Positions 23,662-35,905 of a DNA stretch of 64,000 bases are shown piece by piece; the stretch's first letter is position 1, and the number at the start of each line of letters is the position of its first letter. Source of the DNA: Parasponia andersonii. Taxonomy: Eukaryota > Streptophyta > Magnoliopsida > Rosales > Cannabaceae. The notes below the pieces were generated by a model. The model saw only the letters and a program-made list of their open reading frames with translations, made no database searches and was not told the DNA's origin. The stretch lies in assembly GCA_002914805.1 (NCBI GenBank), contig JXTB01000045.1, forward strand, positions 618,775 through 682,774. The letters run 5' to 3'. The translations under genes and the position numbers were made by a program.

Positions 23662-26600
23662 ATGATGGTGAAAGACGACTGGATGCGAGCGGCCATGTCG
23701 AACGACACGCTCGTGGTGGAGCTACTGGTTCGGCTCAAGCACTCTCAGGCGGCGCGGCGTCTCAAATCTCCACCACCACCTCCTCTTCGGACGCAGATGC
23801 TTCCGCTGACTTGGAGTGTAAGGCTTCCGAGGTCCAGAGCTCTCAGGTGCGACGGCGGCGCCACCGTTTCGCAGAGGAAACAGGCCGATTCCACCAGATG
23901 CAGCCCTACTACGCCTCTTTCGTGGAGCGGCGCCGCTTCCCCTTCCGCCGCCACCGGCGATGGCGATGGCTTCGAAGAGTCCAGCCGCCCCTCCAACTGC
24001 TCTCCTTCTCACTCCAGATCCAAGGTTCTACTCTCTACCTCTGGCTCTCTCTCCTACCTTTCTCTCTCCACAGTTCCTTTTGGTGACGATGTGTTAGATT
24101 TACGGGTACCGAACCAGAGCTTCACCTCCATCTCGACTTCTTTTTGTTTTGGTTTGGGTTGACCTGAATGGGTGCATCAACAGCTAGAGCTAGTACTTGT
24201 TGAAGCCGTTTCAGATGTTGATTTTTTTCCCCTTTTTTCGTGTTTGTGTGTACGCACCGGCGAGACATTCTTGCCCTCGAGAGCTGGTTCTCTACCTTTC
24301 TGTGACCATTTTGCCCATGCTCGAGGACTCTATTTACTTTCTTGTCTTTTTTTTTAAAATTATTTTGTTGAGTTTTTCAGTTGCCAAAGCCCGTGTCTCC
24401 GTTTTTAGATCAGGGCAACTTGTCGTGCTTAATCTGGCGATGTAACCCTCCCGTCAGATGCGACAAGGGCGAATCTGTCTTTTTGTGCCAGCCCTTTCGA
24501 TTTTGTCCTTGTGGATAATTAAAACGCTCCGTCGCCGGACAGTGGTGGTTAAAATGTCGTGAATTTCGGGTTCGTTATTTTATTTTTTTAAAAAAATTAC
24601 AACAGTGTCTTTTTTTCTTTTTCTTTTTTTTTTTTAAGGAAAAATATTTTGGTGACCAAAATGCCCCCGCCTACATCGTGATACTGGTTTCACGTGATGT
24701 CAGCAGATTGTAAGCTCTTCACGTTTTCTTCTCGCCCCTTTTCCCGGTCGCCTGTCATTCTTGGTTTCGCGTTTTTTGATTTTACCGAGATACCCCTTCA
24801 CATACTGAAAGAAGGCACGCAAAGGAGGGGACGGGCAGTTACGTCAGAAGAAAAAACTTGTTATTGTGCGAGTCCACCCTTTCGTCTCATTGCATCTCAG
24901 AGTCAGAACCCCGAAACTTCCCCTTCACGATCTCTTTTTTTTTTTTTACAAAAAAATAAAATAAAATCGTTTTTGACGAAATTATCCATCAATCCTAGTC
25001 AAAAGTTTCAATTCGGCCAAAGGGTGTTTCGGTCATAAATGGAGCCGATGCGGGTCCTTTCCCAAAAAAAGTTGGGTGGGTCCCAAGGAGCGAAGCGGAC
25101 GTGGATCAGGTGGGGGAGAAGGGTTTGGCTTCAAGTGCGGGAATGGGTCTGCGTTGTGTCGTTCGTGGGAGTTGCTTTGCTTTGCTTCTTTTTGGGCTTT
25201 CGTTGTGTGGGAGAAATTCGATGCGCGCGGGCGTACCGAACTTTATGTGATGGACCTTTGTCTATGACCTTTTTCGTCACTTTTTAGCAAAGCCTCCTTG
25301 AACATATCAATATACCCCCTTCCATTTTCCGGGTCGACTGTGGACCGTCGATTCGGAGATTTTTTTTTTTTTTTTTACCTTGGATCCGGAGATCCGGTGG
25401 TCGAGGATGGTTGGTCGAGACTTGTCATGATTATCAAGGCGCTTAAATTGAGAAATTTTTAATTAAATTGACGTGTGTGTTTCTCTTTGAAAGGGTCTTG
25501 TGGCTGTGTGTGGTAGATTCCACGAGTTGTCCGCAAGCAAAAACTGATTTTGTATGTTTATTTTGCTGAAAGGAGGAATGGCATGTGGACATGTCACGTG
25601 ACCCAGCAGGATTTTCAAAAAGAAAGAACAATTTCTTTTTTTATTTTTTATTTTTTAGTTTTTTGTTAATGCTAAAAAAGATTAGATTCCATCACGGGTT
25701 GCCACGTGGATGGTGATGAGTGAGATGAAAATAGCGAATTACTGAAGAGGGGTTGTCTAGATGAATTTATTGGTAATAATGGGGAAAATTGATCTACGAA
25801 GATGGTACAGAATAATTGGGCAATTGGGTATCGCAAGTGTTGGTGGTATGGGGGAAAAGTGTACATTATTTCATAGGATAGGAGTGAGGGAGGTACAAGT
25901 ATGGACATTTAATGTGTATTGGTTCAATTTTATTGCTATTATTATTTTTTTTTTTTCGTTGGGCTGTGTAACTTCGTCTTTTTTTGGTTTTTTTTTTTTT
26001 TGGCTTTTTACTCCAAAGTTCGTAAGTTTCTTTATTACTTTCTTTTTAAAGGAAATAGATTTGGGGTCCTTCTTTATTGCACATGTAGCGAAAAACTGTA
26101 CCTTGATTGGAAGTGGCACTAGTTCCATGTATTAGGACTTTTGAGCTATATACGAGTCACTCCTCGGATTTTATTTTGATATGAACGATGATCTCATACA
26201 CAAATTGGTCTGATGAACTGAAACACAATTGACATAATAAATTTCCAATAGTTAGCGGATTAATGGGGTTGCTCTTTTTTCTTTTTCTTTTTTATTTGGG
26301 GCTACTTGTTGCTGGTTTTATAGAGTTCTCACTAACCCTGTTTTGGATTTTTGATATTTTCAGGGTACTGCTACAAATAATGAACTGGGTAGCAACACAA
26401 GTACCAGCAAGAGATCAAGACGGAAGAAGGTAAATACAAGGGCTCCTTACATTCCTGATGTTAATCTGTCTTCACTATAATTGATTGGTTTTCCTAATAT
26501 ATAAGATTTTTTGTTGTACTAGTTTGTTTTGAGAACTTCTATTATGTTTTTTTAATTGAGAATTATTGACGTTGTCCAGACATTTAATGAGCTAAAAGAG

Positions 26601-27371
26601 GAGGAAAATTCACTTCTCAAAGAAAGGGTGTATTTGAATAAGGTACGATCATGGTGCTCCCTACTTTTTCTTTCATCATTCTCTTCTGCTTCCCGGTTGT
26701 ATTTCCTTATTTTATTCATTAAATTTTGGGCATTTAACAGGAGTTAGCAAAACTAAGAGCAACGTACAAGGAGCAGAGTTCAACAAATGAGGGTTTGAAG
26801 AGGATGAAGGTGAGTTTAGCGTTCTTTATCCTTTCATGCCTGGCCTTTTTTTTCCGGTGGGGTACCTCACTGTTATAATCTCTTCCTCAATATTCAGAGT
26901 TCCTAAATTATGGATGTATATACTGTTATTATTTCGTTTTCACACTCAACTAGCTTATAAATCATGTGTATAAATGATTATGTCAAAACCCTTTCAGGAA
27001 ACAATAACCCTTCGACTTTCTTAACCTTGTTTGTGGATCTTTATGTGTCAATGTATGACATTTTTCCCCCTTCTTTTTTGTTTTTGTTTTGGCAGCTTGA
27101 GCTGGGCTTGCATTCTGCAAAATATGTGAATGCGGATGAACCCCATAGAGCAACCTCCAGTCAGTCTTACCAAAGAGTAGCCTTTTCGTCTGACACTATT
27201 TCTTCCAACTTGCCATCAGAGACCACACATCATTTGGTTCATCCAAAATCAGAATCTTCTGGTGCGTCGAAAGCTGGCTTGAACAGGGACAATTTCTTCC
27301 ATCTACCAGATCTAAATTTCCTGCCATGCGAGGAGGAATTTCCTATTGACATGTTATATGGGAGGAGCTGA
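23662..27371 (+). CDS. bZIP-like leucine-zipper protein with DLNxxP (EAR) motif
   Basis: Five coding exons: 23662-24024, 26364-26429, 26580-26642, 26741-26809 and 27096-27371. All introns are GT-AG and phase 0, giving 278 residues. The N-terminus (MMVKDDWMRAAMSNDTLVVE) is followed by a Ser/Pro-rich region with SPTTPLSWSG near 90-100. Exon 2 ends in a basic cluster, SKRSRRKK (136-143). It is directly followed by a coiled coil with leucines at exact heptads (148, 155, 162, 169). Exon 5 ends with LPDLNFLPCEEEF; DLNFLP at 259-264 fits the DLNxxP form of the EAR repression motif. I do not recognise a named family. A nuclear transcriptional repressor is inferred. The invariant bZIP Asn is absent (Gly130 is at that spacing), so DNA binding is uncertain. 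Confidence 0.85.
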
Positions 27372-28822
27372 TGAAATTGTGTTGATTATTTATCTTCTCC
27401 AACTTTTTAAGGTCTCTGACCTCAAGGAAGACGAATTATTATGTACCATCATTGCCGAGGCCAAAGCTACTTTAAGAAATTAAACTAAATTCTTCTTTGA
27501 AGTTCCCAAATGTTGGGAATCAATTTGCTGTCGTTAGTTCCAAAGTCTTGGAACTCGGAAGGGCAACGGAAGCTTATTTAGTCATGGAGAAAGTTTTGAG
27601 GGTTGAGTAGTGTAGCGATTTAAATGGTTAGTACTTAGTATGTAAAATTCTACTAAGGTACAAGTTCCTACTTTCCTCTGGTATTCTTTGGGGTAAGCCC
27701 TCGTTACTTTTAATTGGGTTTATATTGAACGCTTGACCTAATTGTAACATTCTTTGTAGCTAGAATTAGTTGGACTTATCTGTTTAAATGGTTTTTGAAT
27801 TTCATATTACATTTTGATACGTACTCGTCTGAATTTGTATTGGTGTTGCACGTATTTTTAAGTGAATCTAACAATGCAAAAGTGAAAATGGCTCTCTTTT
27901 GGGGACTGAAAAGCTTAGCGAGCAAAAGTGAAACCAACAAGTGCAATAAAATTCGTGTTACAATTCGAGTATTGAAGGAAAATTGACCATAGATGCGGCT
28001 GTATCCGAATATCTGTTCATTGGGTTAACTTCAAATTTTCTAAGGAGCCTATAAAAAGGCCGAAAAATCTAGCGAGCAAATTTAAAATATCCATAGATTA
28101 TTCGAGTTGGAAACTGAATTATTTAATTTACATCATTCAAAATAAAATAAAAAATTGGAAAAGGAAAAATGATGACTTGGGTTATAAGTAGACGAGATTA
28201 GATTCTGTTGAGTCCCACTCCACTACTGAAAAAAGACGAGAAAAAGCAAAACGTACTCAAAGAAATCGATGACAACAAAATAAAGTTACTGTGCTTGTCG
28301 AAATCAGGACATACCTTTTGGGGGGTTTTTACAGGAAACATTTAACTCTGGTTAATCTGTACAAGACAACTTTAAAGTGATGCCAAAAATAATAAAATAG
28401 AGGAAGCTTCTAATTTCTCATCCGCATTAGCCCATGTAGAGAGAGAGAGAGAGAGAGAGAGGTACCAACTAAGTGGAGACCACCTAAGAGGAGGATGAAA
28501 TATAATCAAACGTAAAACACTCTTTTCAAAAAGGGGTCGGTGTGAGGTGTAATGAACAAGGTGGCAGGGAGAGTTGGGTCCCACATTCAAAATCATAACG
28601 ATATGAGACAAAACGAAACCATACTCAACGCAAAGAAAAGCACAAGCGTGACTCCTTAGCTTAATGGAATCAGTACAAAGAGTCGTCCAAACACCCACAA
28701 TTCAAACATATAATATATACCTTGTAAGTTAAGGAATAAATCATTTCAATATAACTAACAAGAAACCCGGGTGCCCTTCAAAATTCTCCTCTTTCTTACA
28801 AAATGGAATGAAAATCAAGGGC
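27372..28822. other. Convergent intergenic region
   Basis: Holds the 3' UTR of the leucine-zipper gene (left) and of ALF4 (right, minus strand). A GA microsatellite lies at 28437-28461. No additional coding sequence is supported. Confidence 0.5.
28437..28461 (+). repeat. (GA)n microsatellite
   Basis: Uninterrupted GA dinucleotides over about 25 bases in the convergent intergenic region. Confidence 0.95.
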
Positions 28823-31800
28823 TCAAGCAGATTCCTTGAGCTTTTCTTCAACAAGCTCGATACAGCGGTACAAAACTAGTTCAATTGGGTTTAGAGAACA
28901 AACTACGTCAACCGTCATTTGATCATAATCACCCTCGTTCTCTGCCATTATGCCAGTCACCAAGGTTCTAAGAGGCAGAAGCCACTCGTTATGGGCCTTT
29001 TGTAAATTGCTTTTAGACAGCACCCCAGTATAATTTGTTTTTCCTGTTTAATTGATCACCCAAATGAAAAACAATTGTAATTTTGAATGAACTAAATTCA
29101 AACACTTTTCTACTAAAGGAAAATGAATTAATTTTTTTTTTTTTTGGAGGTCCAGTCAAAATTTTACCTGTTGACTCTGTTATAAACACAAATCGGTAAA
29201 AATTGAGTGCAGAGAGAATCTGTGCGATACAGTACAAAAAATGTCAACCAATACTTTTAATGTCCGCAAAAGAGTGAATTTCGAAAAAGATAAGCAAAAT
29301 TACTAGCCATTTTGAATTAATTGGATAAAATGACCGTATAAATGGGATTTTGATAATATAATGTAAAATCATTTACGTGATACCATTGCAAGGTAGAGGA
29401 ATGTTAGGTCTCTCTCATTTTATACCAACTTTTCAATCTCATCTGATGTAGTACATGAGTTACTATGTTTTAATTGGTGAATTAGAACTTAGCAGAGCTA
29501 GATTTAACAACATTCGCCAATTGGAATATGGTAACACATATGAAAAGGTGAGATTATATGTGATATAATTTATCACATAACCAAATCATGGCTCACAAAA
29601 AATGTAGTTTGAGTATTTCGAAACAAAAGGACGGTTAGAGAAATACCGCATCACCATGCTCAGGAAGGGATGGAGGTCCTCCCTTTGGAGGCTTAAAAAC
29701 CAACCCTACTAGTTCGAGGACACCAGCACTCCAAAATGGCGTTAGTGGGCGCGCTCTACTCTCTGTGGCTGTCGTCTTACCTTTTTCCACTGCAGTTCTC
29801 GGGCGGTTTTCCTTGTGCATTTCCCCTTTGACAATATCTAAAAGGATTGCAATCTATAAATTGTTGAAAGAACCAGATTAAGTAACATAGCTTTTAGTCT
29901 AACTTGACCAATAGTCCAAAGCACAAATTCATATATATATTTGTGTGTGTGTGTGTGTGTGTGTGCATTAGAAAAGATAGAAACTGGCTAGAAATGTGTT
30001 ACCATAGAGGGAGAGTCACTATTTGTGATCAAAGCTTTTAGAATGTCAAACCTCTGAGAAGAGGGAATATCAGCAAGTATCTGGTTATGGGTGGAAAAAA
30101 CCGCAAGTCAAACAACGCTTGTAGAAATAGAAGAGGAATACACGTGTATAACTGACTTTTGAGCAGCAGACTGCTTTAAATTTGGATTATTGGTCATTTG
30201 CAAAATCAGGACATTAAGAAAATGACAATCTTACCCTCTTAAATGCATCAAAGGCATTCCTCCTTAACTCTCTATCCATGGCATGCATGATGACCTTTTG
30301 CACAGCCTGGAATAAAATTTTTGGAGGAGAATATATGATTTGTCCTCTGCAGAATTAAAGAAATAAGCTACACTGATGAATAAAGTTGAGATAGCGAGAG
30401 ACAAACCTGCAGAGCAGAATAAAGACTGGGCACATAAGATGAGAAGTCAGGATGTTCTTCATCACACTTCTGAGAGATATTTCCATCTGTAATGCAAATC
30501 AAGATGTTGATGGCACATTTCTTTAATTCCCATGGCAGAGTGAGAGAAGCAAGTATATGCTTTAACATCCCAATAGCTTCCCACCTTTTTGTCTGGTCAT
30601 TTTGAAGTTCAACCTGGAAAGCACCCAAATCTTCCTTGGCAGCTGTAACAGCCGCATCAGAAACATGGCCCCAAATCACTTCAAGAAGCAACAAAGGAGA
30701 AGGGAAGAATTAAGCAATTGAGTACAATGTCCTGAAGAGAAGTAATTGCTAGAAGAACAAGAGAATTTTTATTTTGCAGAAATGAACCTGAAAGAGATGC
30801 ACCATGTTTGACATAGGATAAACAACTCATAAAATCATCTTCATCCTCTGAAAAGGTACGGGAAAAAAGTTAAGATGTAAATAAATAGCATATCTTACGG
30901 TCAAAAAATATAAGCCATTATGAGCTTACCTCCAAAAGCAATATCAGCCATCCTGTCAACATCAGACCCAGTTATTAAACCAATATATGACAAACCACAA
31001 TACGGCAAGAAACTTGACAGTTGTGCTACCAAGGGATGTGAACTCAAGACTTTATAATTCCTACTGAATGAGACCAGAGCCTGCACACACACATTTTACA
31101 AATTAGATCTTTTCCCCCTAAATAAACGAGGATACGTAATGTAAAAAGAGCCCAAACTGGAAATTTTGTCATCACGTAGTGGATAAAAACAACAAACAGT
31201 CGAAAGGGAAATTTAGCTAGATGCAGCAATGTCAACCATGATTTGCAGGGCATATAGACCAAGTAGAGCACATAGCTTCTCATTTACACTGCCCTCCTGC
31301 ACATGGATCAAAATATAATCATAATGTGATAGTGTAAGGAATATCAATGAACAGCATAATAATTCAAAAACTCACAGACCAATTTTGAGCAAATTGCATG
31401 TACTGAATTTGCTATACTCAGAGCTCCTTCAAAAAGATCCGTCAATTCAGTACTATCATCGTCTGACTCCAAAGAAATGACCTTTAAAACTTTGAGGACA
31501 ACCGGAACTACTGCTTTTAGTTGCTCAAAGTGACGCCTCTGAATGGAAATAAATACTGAAATGCGAAAGGAATATTTTCACTAATCTTTCTATGAAAACC
31601 AAAACCGTAATTTAGAAGTGAAAGTAGAGACTAGACCAATGAAAACAAAGCCTAGAAAATTTTCAACCCTTCTAGTCCTGAAACGACATAAGAGTACTAA
31701 TAACATCGAACTCAAAAGTAAACAAGAAGAAAATTTGGAAAGAACCAAGAAGTATATTGCAAGCAATAACATTATCAGCATAATATCCAACAAACTAATA

Positions 31801-32717
31801 ATTCAAGTTTTACTACATTCATTAACTTCAACGTCCTTATTACCTTTAGAAAGTCCGCTTAGAAGAGGGACAAAATAACTAGAACCATTGATCATTTCAC
31901 TTGGGGAATCTAATGCCTGGTCCAATTGCAAATCAAGTATCAGCAAAGACAAGAACCATAAAAGCAATCCACATTAACATAACAACCATCAAGTATTAAT
32001 AAAATAAGGCATTAGCTTAGATAGCATCACTACGAACTATTCTTGAGAATTGATTCCAATCAATCTGAAAACGACATACCTCGCAGAGAATGGGAAGCAT
32101 CTCCCGTGGACTACACAATGAAACAAACCGGTCGATCACTTTACCAGCAATCTCCAAGCATTTATCCGAGACGCCTCCAAACCTCGAAGCTGCTTTAGGC
32201 AACTCAAACGACAGCGCGTCCACTGTTGCCTGCCCAAGCCAATAACCAAACTCTTAAATGTTAAGAAAAAATAAAATATCCACCCAAAAAATGAGTCGAA
32301 ACACAAGAAGGAACTTTCTAAAATGGAAAACCTCGCTCAATGAAGGAGAGCAAATATATTGGTAAAGTTGCGAGATAACTCCGAAGGCATTGTTCATGGC
32401 ATCTTCGTTATCTGGGTCTGATAGAGCATTATCAGAAACTGAATTAAGGAAGTTGATCAAATCTGATATGGAGTTTCGATACTGTTCTGGGTCTTCTCCT
32501 GCTTCAACTGACTACGTACACATTTCAAAAAAAAATCAAAAAAAAAATTGCCAACTCCAACCTTCTTTGTTTCTGGGATAGTAAACCCAAAAGAGGGTAT
32601 GGAAGATCTTACTTTGGATATTGAGTTTAGGATCTCCAGAAGACGAGACTGCGAGTTCGAGGGTTTCAGAAGCTCCGGCTCGGGGCCAAGTCCATCTTCT
32701 GCGGCCTCCGTCGACAT
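28823..32717 (-). CDS. ALF4: Aberrant lateral root formation 4 (glomulin-like SCF inhibitor)
   Basis: Fourteen minus-strand exons: 32613-32717, 32332-32511, 32080-32229, 31844-31916, 31380-31555, 31237-31296, 30930-31080, 30788-30847, 30407-30678, 30235-30306, 30003-30080, 29647-29853, 29168-29219, 28823-29043. All joins keep frame and give 618 residues, close to the usual ALF4 length. Landmarks are an acidic start, SFELPKAASRFGGVSDKCLE, EKLCALLGLYALQIM, SSFLPYCGLSYIGLITG, RWEAIGMLKHILASLTLPWE and NEWLLPLRTLVTGI. The fold is helical-repeat, related to animal glomulin, which caps RBX1 and blocks E2 recruitment to cullin-RING ligases. In Arabidopsis ALF4 is needed for pericycle divisions that start lateral roots and acts on SCF activity. 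Exon 5 uses a weak donor (GTCTGTG). No truncation or premature stop is seen, so the gene should be functional. Confidence 0.95.
29942..29965 (+). repeat. (GT)n microsatellite in an ALF4 intron
   Basis: About twelve GT units (CA on the coding strand), between ALF4 exons 11 and 12. A likely polymorphic marker. Confidence 0.95.
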
Positions 32718-33612
32718 TGGGCCGCCGTGGATTTTGATTTCGTCGTCTATGGTAAAATCGTCGTCCGGGATTGAAAATCCAGAACGCGAAAACTGGAATC
32801 AAGTTCGATTGGGAAGTGGATTTTCTGTCCTCTGTTTGGGAGGTGAGAAAATTTTCAATTTAGCCTTCTGGGATTGAAATTGTATTGGTATATTATAAAA
32901 CAATAATTACCAGTAAATGGTGTTATTTATGGAATTACTTTGTTTTTTTTATAACGAAAAGAGAAGAGAGTTCGACCAGCGTAACTGTTGCGCTACTTTT
33001 TTTTGGGTATGATGATAAGAACTCCAACTCCCGTATAAGAATAGAATGTTGCTCAAGACCCTGCAATTTTCGAAAGAGATTATTCTCGCCACCCACTGCC
33101 TCTGTTTGGTTGCAGGTTTACGGCTAGGAAGAAGAGATGACAAATTATAGTTTTCTAATTCTATATTTTTTTATTTTTTGAAAATAGTTCTTAACTTTTT
33201 TTTTTTCTTATACTTTGGAAATTTAAATTTCAAGCTGACTTAATCAAAATCACTCTCATTCTGTAAACTCATAATGCATACTCAAGAATCCTAGACCTAG
33301 ACCAATTAGCTTAATTGGTCGACTCAATCCAATGATCTGTGTCTCTCATTTTTAGTGAATAAAAGTTTCCTTCAAATATGTTATATCAGAATATTGTTGT
33401 GACTTTTGATATGACTATTTTATTGATGTTAAATTCCCAATTATTGCAAAAGAAATAGACTAATAGGTCGAATATAAAATAAGTGCCAACATTCTTTACC
33501 TCCAATTTCAATTTCTACACATTTTTTGTTCGTTAGTTTTATTTCAAGTTATGTACGTACATAATGGCACAGATGAAGTTCAGCTCGGGGGGGGAAAAAA
33601 AAAAAAAAAAAA
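32718..33612. other. ALF4 upstream region
   Basis: Includes the 5' leader and presumed promoter of ALF4 (minus strand). The 109-codon plus-strand frame over 32548-32877 is antisense to exon 1 and not credited. The stretch ends in a G-run/A-run at the edge of the assembly gap. Confidence 0.5.
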
Positions 33613-33752
33613 NNNNNNNNNNNNNNNNNNNNNNNNNNNNNNNNNNNNNNNNNNNNNNNNNNNNNNNNNNNNNNNNNNNNNNNNNNNNNNNNNNNNNNNN
33701 NNNNNNNNNNNNNNNNNNNNNNNNNNNNNNNNNNNNNNNNNNNNNNNNNNNN
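33613..33752. other. Assembly gap of 140 N
   Basis: 140 undetermined bases, preceded by GGGGGGGG and a long A-run. Open frames that read across it are meaningless. Confidence 1.
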
Positions 33753-33859
33753 AAAAATATTTACTGGATTGATACCCATATATATACAATGAAAAAAGAT
33801 AATAAGGCTTCATTTTCATCAATAAGGCAAATGCCACCCTTATTCTTGTTCTTATTTAG

Positions 33860-35905
33860 GATATATTTTCGTGACATATAGTATCTGTCATTAGGAATTT
33901 CATACTACATTTCTAATTTAATGTTTAGCCTAAACAATGAATATGCGACACCATTATATGGCATGGCATTTTGTAATTTTTTTAATCAAAATAAATAGGA
34001 AGTTAATTCATTCACTTTTAAAATTTAAATTTCATAGTTTCACTAGTGATTGAATGTATTTCTTAAATTATCTAATTTTATGTGACAGTATATTTAGTCT
34101 TCTGCAATTTCCCAATAGAAAGTCGATTTATTGACTTAATTTCAAATTTCACTTCTAATTGAACATTTTTCATTAATCAAAACTAATATTATGTCATACT
34201 ATTCCTTGATATCATAAAATTTCTCCAATTAAAATCAAGGTGGCTTGACTGGTTAATACCAAAATTGAGATATAAATAAAAGTATAAGACTAAAATATAA
34301 AAAATGTGTAGTACATGATTGAAACCACAAAAAAGCATTAAAAAAATAAAAGTAAAAAAACAACATTGCAAATTAAAATGATTAGAAAGTCAATTTTGCA
34401 CTTTGTTGACTCAAAGTTCACTTTTAATTCAATATTTTTATTAAACTATGACTAATTTTATGTGACCCTAGCTAGTGATTGTATTATGCAATTTTTATAA
34501 TCAAAATGATTAAGAAGTTAATTTAGTCACTTTGTTGACTCAAGTTCATAAATTTTACTACTAATTGAATATTTTTTCTAAATCAAGACTAATTTTATGT
34601 GACACTAATACTTGTTATTGTGCAATTTCTCTAATCCAAGTTATTCAGAAGTCAGTTCAGTATATTTTTAACTTTTTATTCTAAATCATAACTAATTTTA
34701 TGTGACATTAGTACTTGATATAATGCTATTTCCTTAATCAATGTGATTAAGATGTCAATTCAATCATTTTTTTTTGTGACTAATTTTATAAATTTTCTGT
34801 GTAATTGAACATTTTTTATAGAGCATGACCAATTGTATATGAAACTAATACTTGGAAAATTTCTAATTAGAGAGAATAACGTGTCAATCTAGTCTATTTT
34901 TACTTCATTTCATAATTTCACTTCTAATTAAACTTTTTCCCGCCTAAACCATGACATATCTCTTGTGAAACTAGCATTGGTATTATGTACTTTCTCTATT
35001 CAAAGCGATTAAGAAGTAAATTAAGTCACTTGATTAACTTAATTTCATTAATTTTACCTTTAATTGAATATTTTTCCTATACCATAACTGATTACGTGAC
35101 ACTAATACTTGGATTTATGCAATTTCTCTAGTTAAAGTGATTAGAAAGTCAATTTAGTCACTTCATCGACTTAGTTTTATCTCTAATCGAACTAATTTCC
35201 CAATTATGATTTATTTTATATGACCCTAATACTTGATCTTATGCATTTTTTCTGGTCAAAGTGATGAGGAAGCCAATTTAGTCACTTAGTTGACTTAATT
35301 TTATAATGTCACTTCTAATTGGACAATTATCTTAATTATAAATAATCTTATGTTATATTAATACTTGTTTATATGTAATTTATTTATCTCAAAGTTATTA
35401 GGAAACTAGTTTAGTTACTTTGTTGACTTCATTTCCTAATCACAACTAATATTATCTAACATTATACTTGGTATTATTCAATTTTTTTGATCAAAGTGAT
35501 TAAGATACTGATTCAATCACTTTTTGAGAATTTCAAATTGTCGCCTATAATTGAAAATTTTTCCCGAACAATTTCTCTAATCTTATATGACACTAATACT
35601 CATTTTTTTTCGCAATATTCTCAAATCAAAATGATTTAGAAGTCAATATAGTCACTTAGTCAACTTAATTCTCTAACTTCACCTCTAATTGAATATTTTT
35701 CATAATTTCAAACCTCTAAGTGAATATTTTTTTCTAAATTGGTACTAATCTTATGTGACATAAATACTTTCTTATGCAATTTCTCTAATCAAAGTGAATA
35801 AAAAATCGACTTGGACACCTTGTTGACTAAAGTCTATGATTTTACCTTTAATTAAACAATTTTTCTGTACTATAACTAATCTTACATGATATTAATACTA
35901 CACTA
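33860..35905 (+). repeat. Highly diverged tandem array, unit about 130 bp
   Basis: About 14 units can be followed by eye. A typical unit runs AAGTCAATTTAGTCACTTTG, TTGACTTAATTTCATAATTT, CACTTCTAATTGAAC, CATAACTAATTTTATGTGAC, ACTAATACTTG, TTATGCAATTTCTCTAATCA and AAGTGATTAAG. Unit starts fall near 34016, 34130, 34387, 34514, 34649, 34752, 34881, 35013, 35145, 35270, 35402, 35505, 35640 and 35803, so spacing varies from about 100 to 165 except for one longer step. No frame is open across units, so this is non-coding satellite-like DNA. It stands next to the assembly gap and about 2.3 kb upstream of TRS120. Confidence 0.8.

Noticed and set aside
23722..24012. Long minus-strand frames over exon 1 of the zipper gene
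   Set aside because: Antisense shadows; the plus frame is supported by correct splicing into a coiled-coil.
24694..25287. Open frames inside intron 1 of the zipper gene
   Set aside because: They lie between well-matched splice sites and have no domain. The GC-rich patch is better explained as regulatory DNA.
33549..33881. Open frames crossing the N-run
   Set aside because: Artefact of translating undetermined bases.
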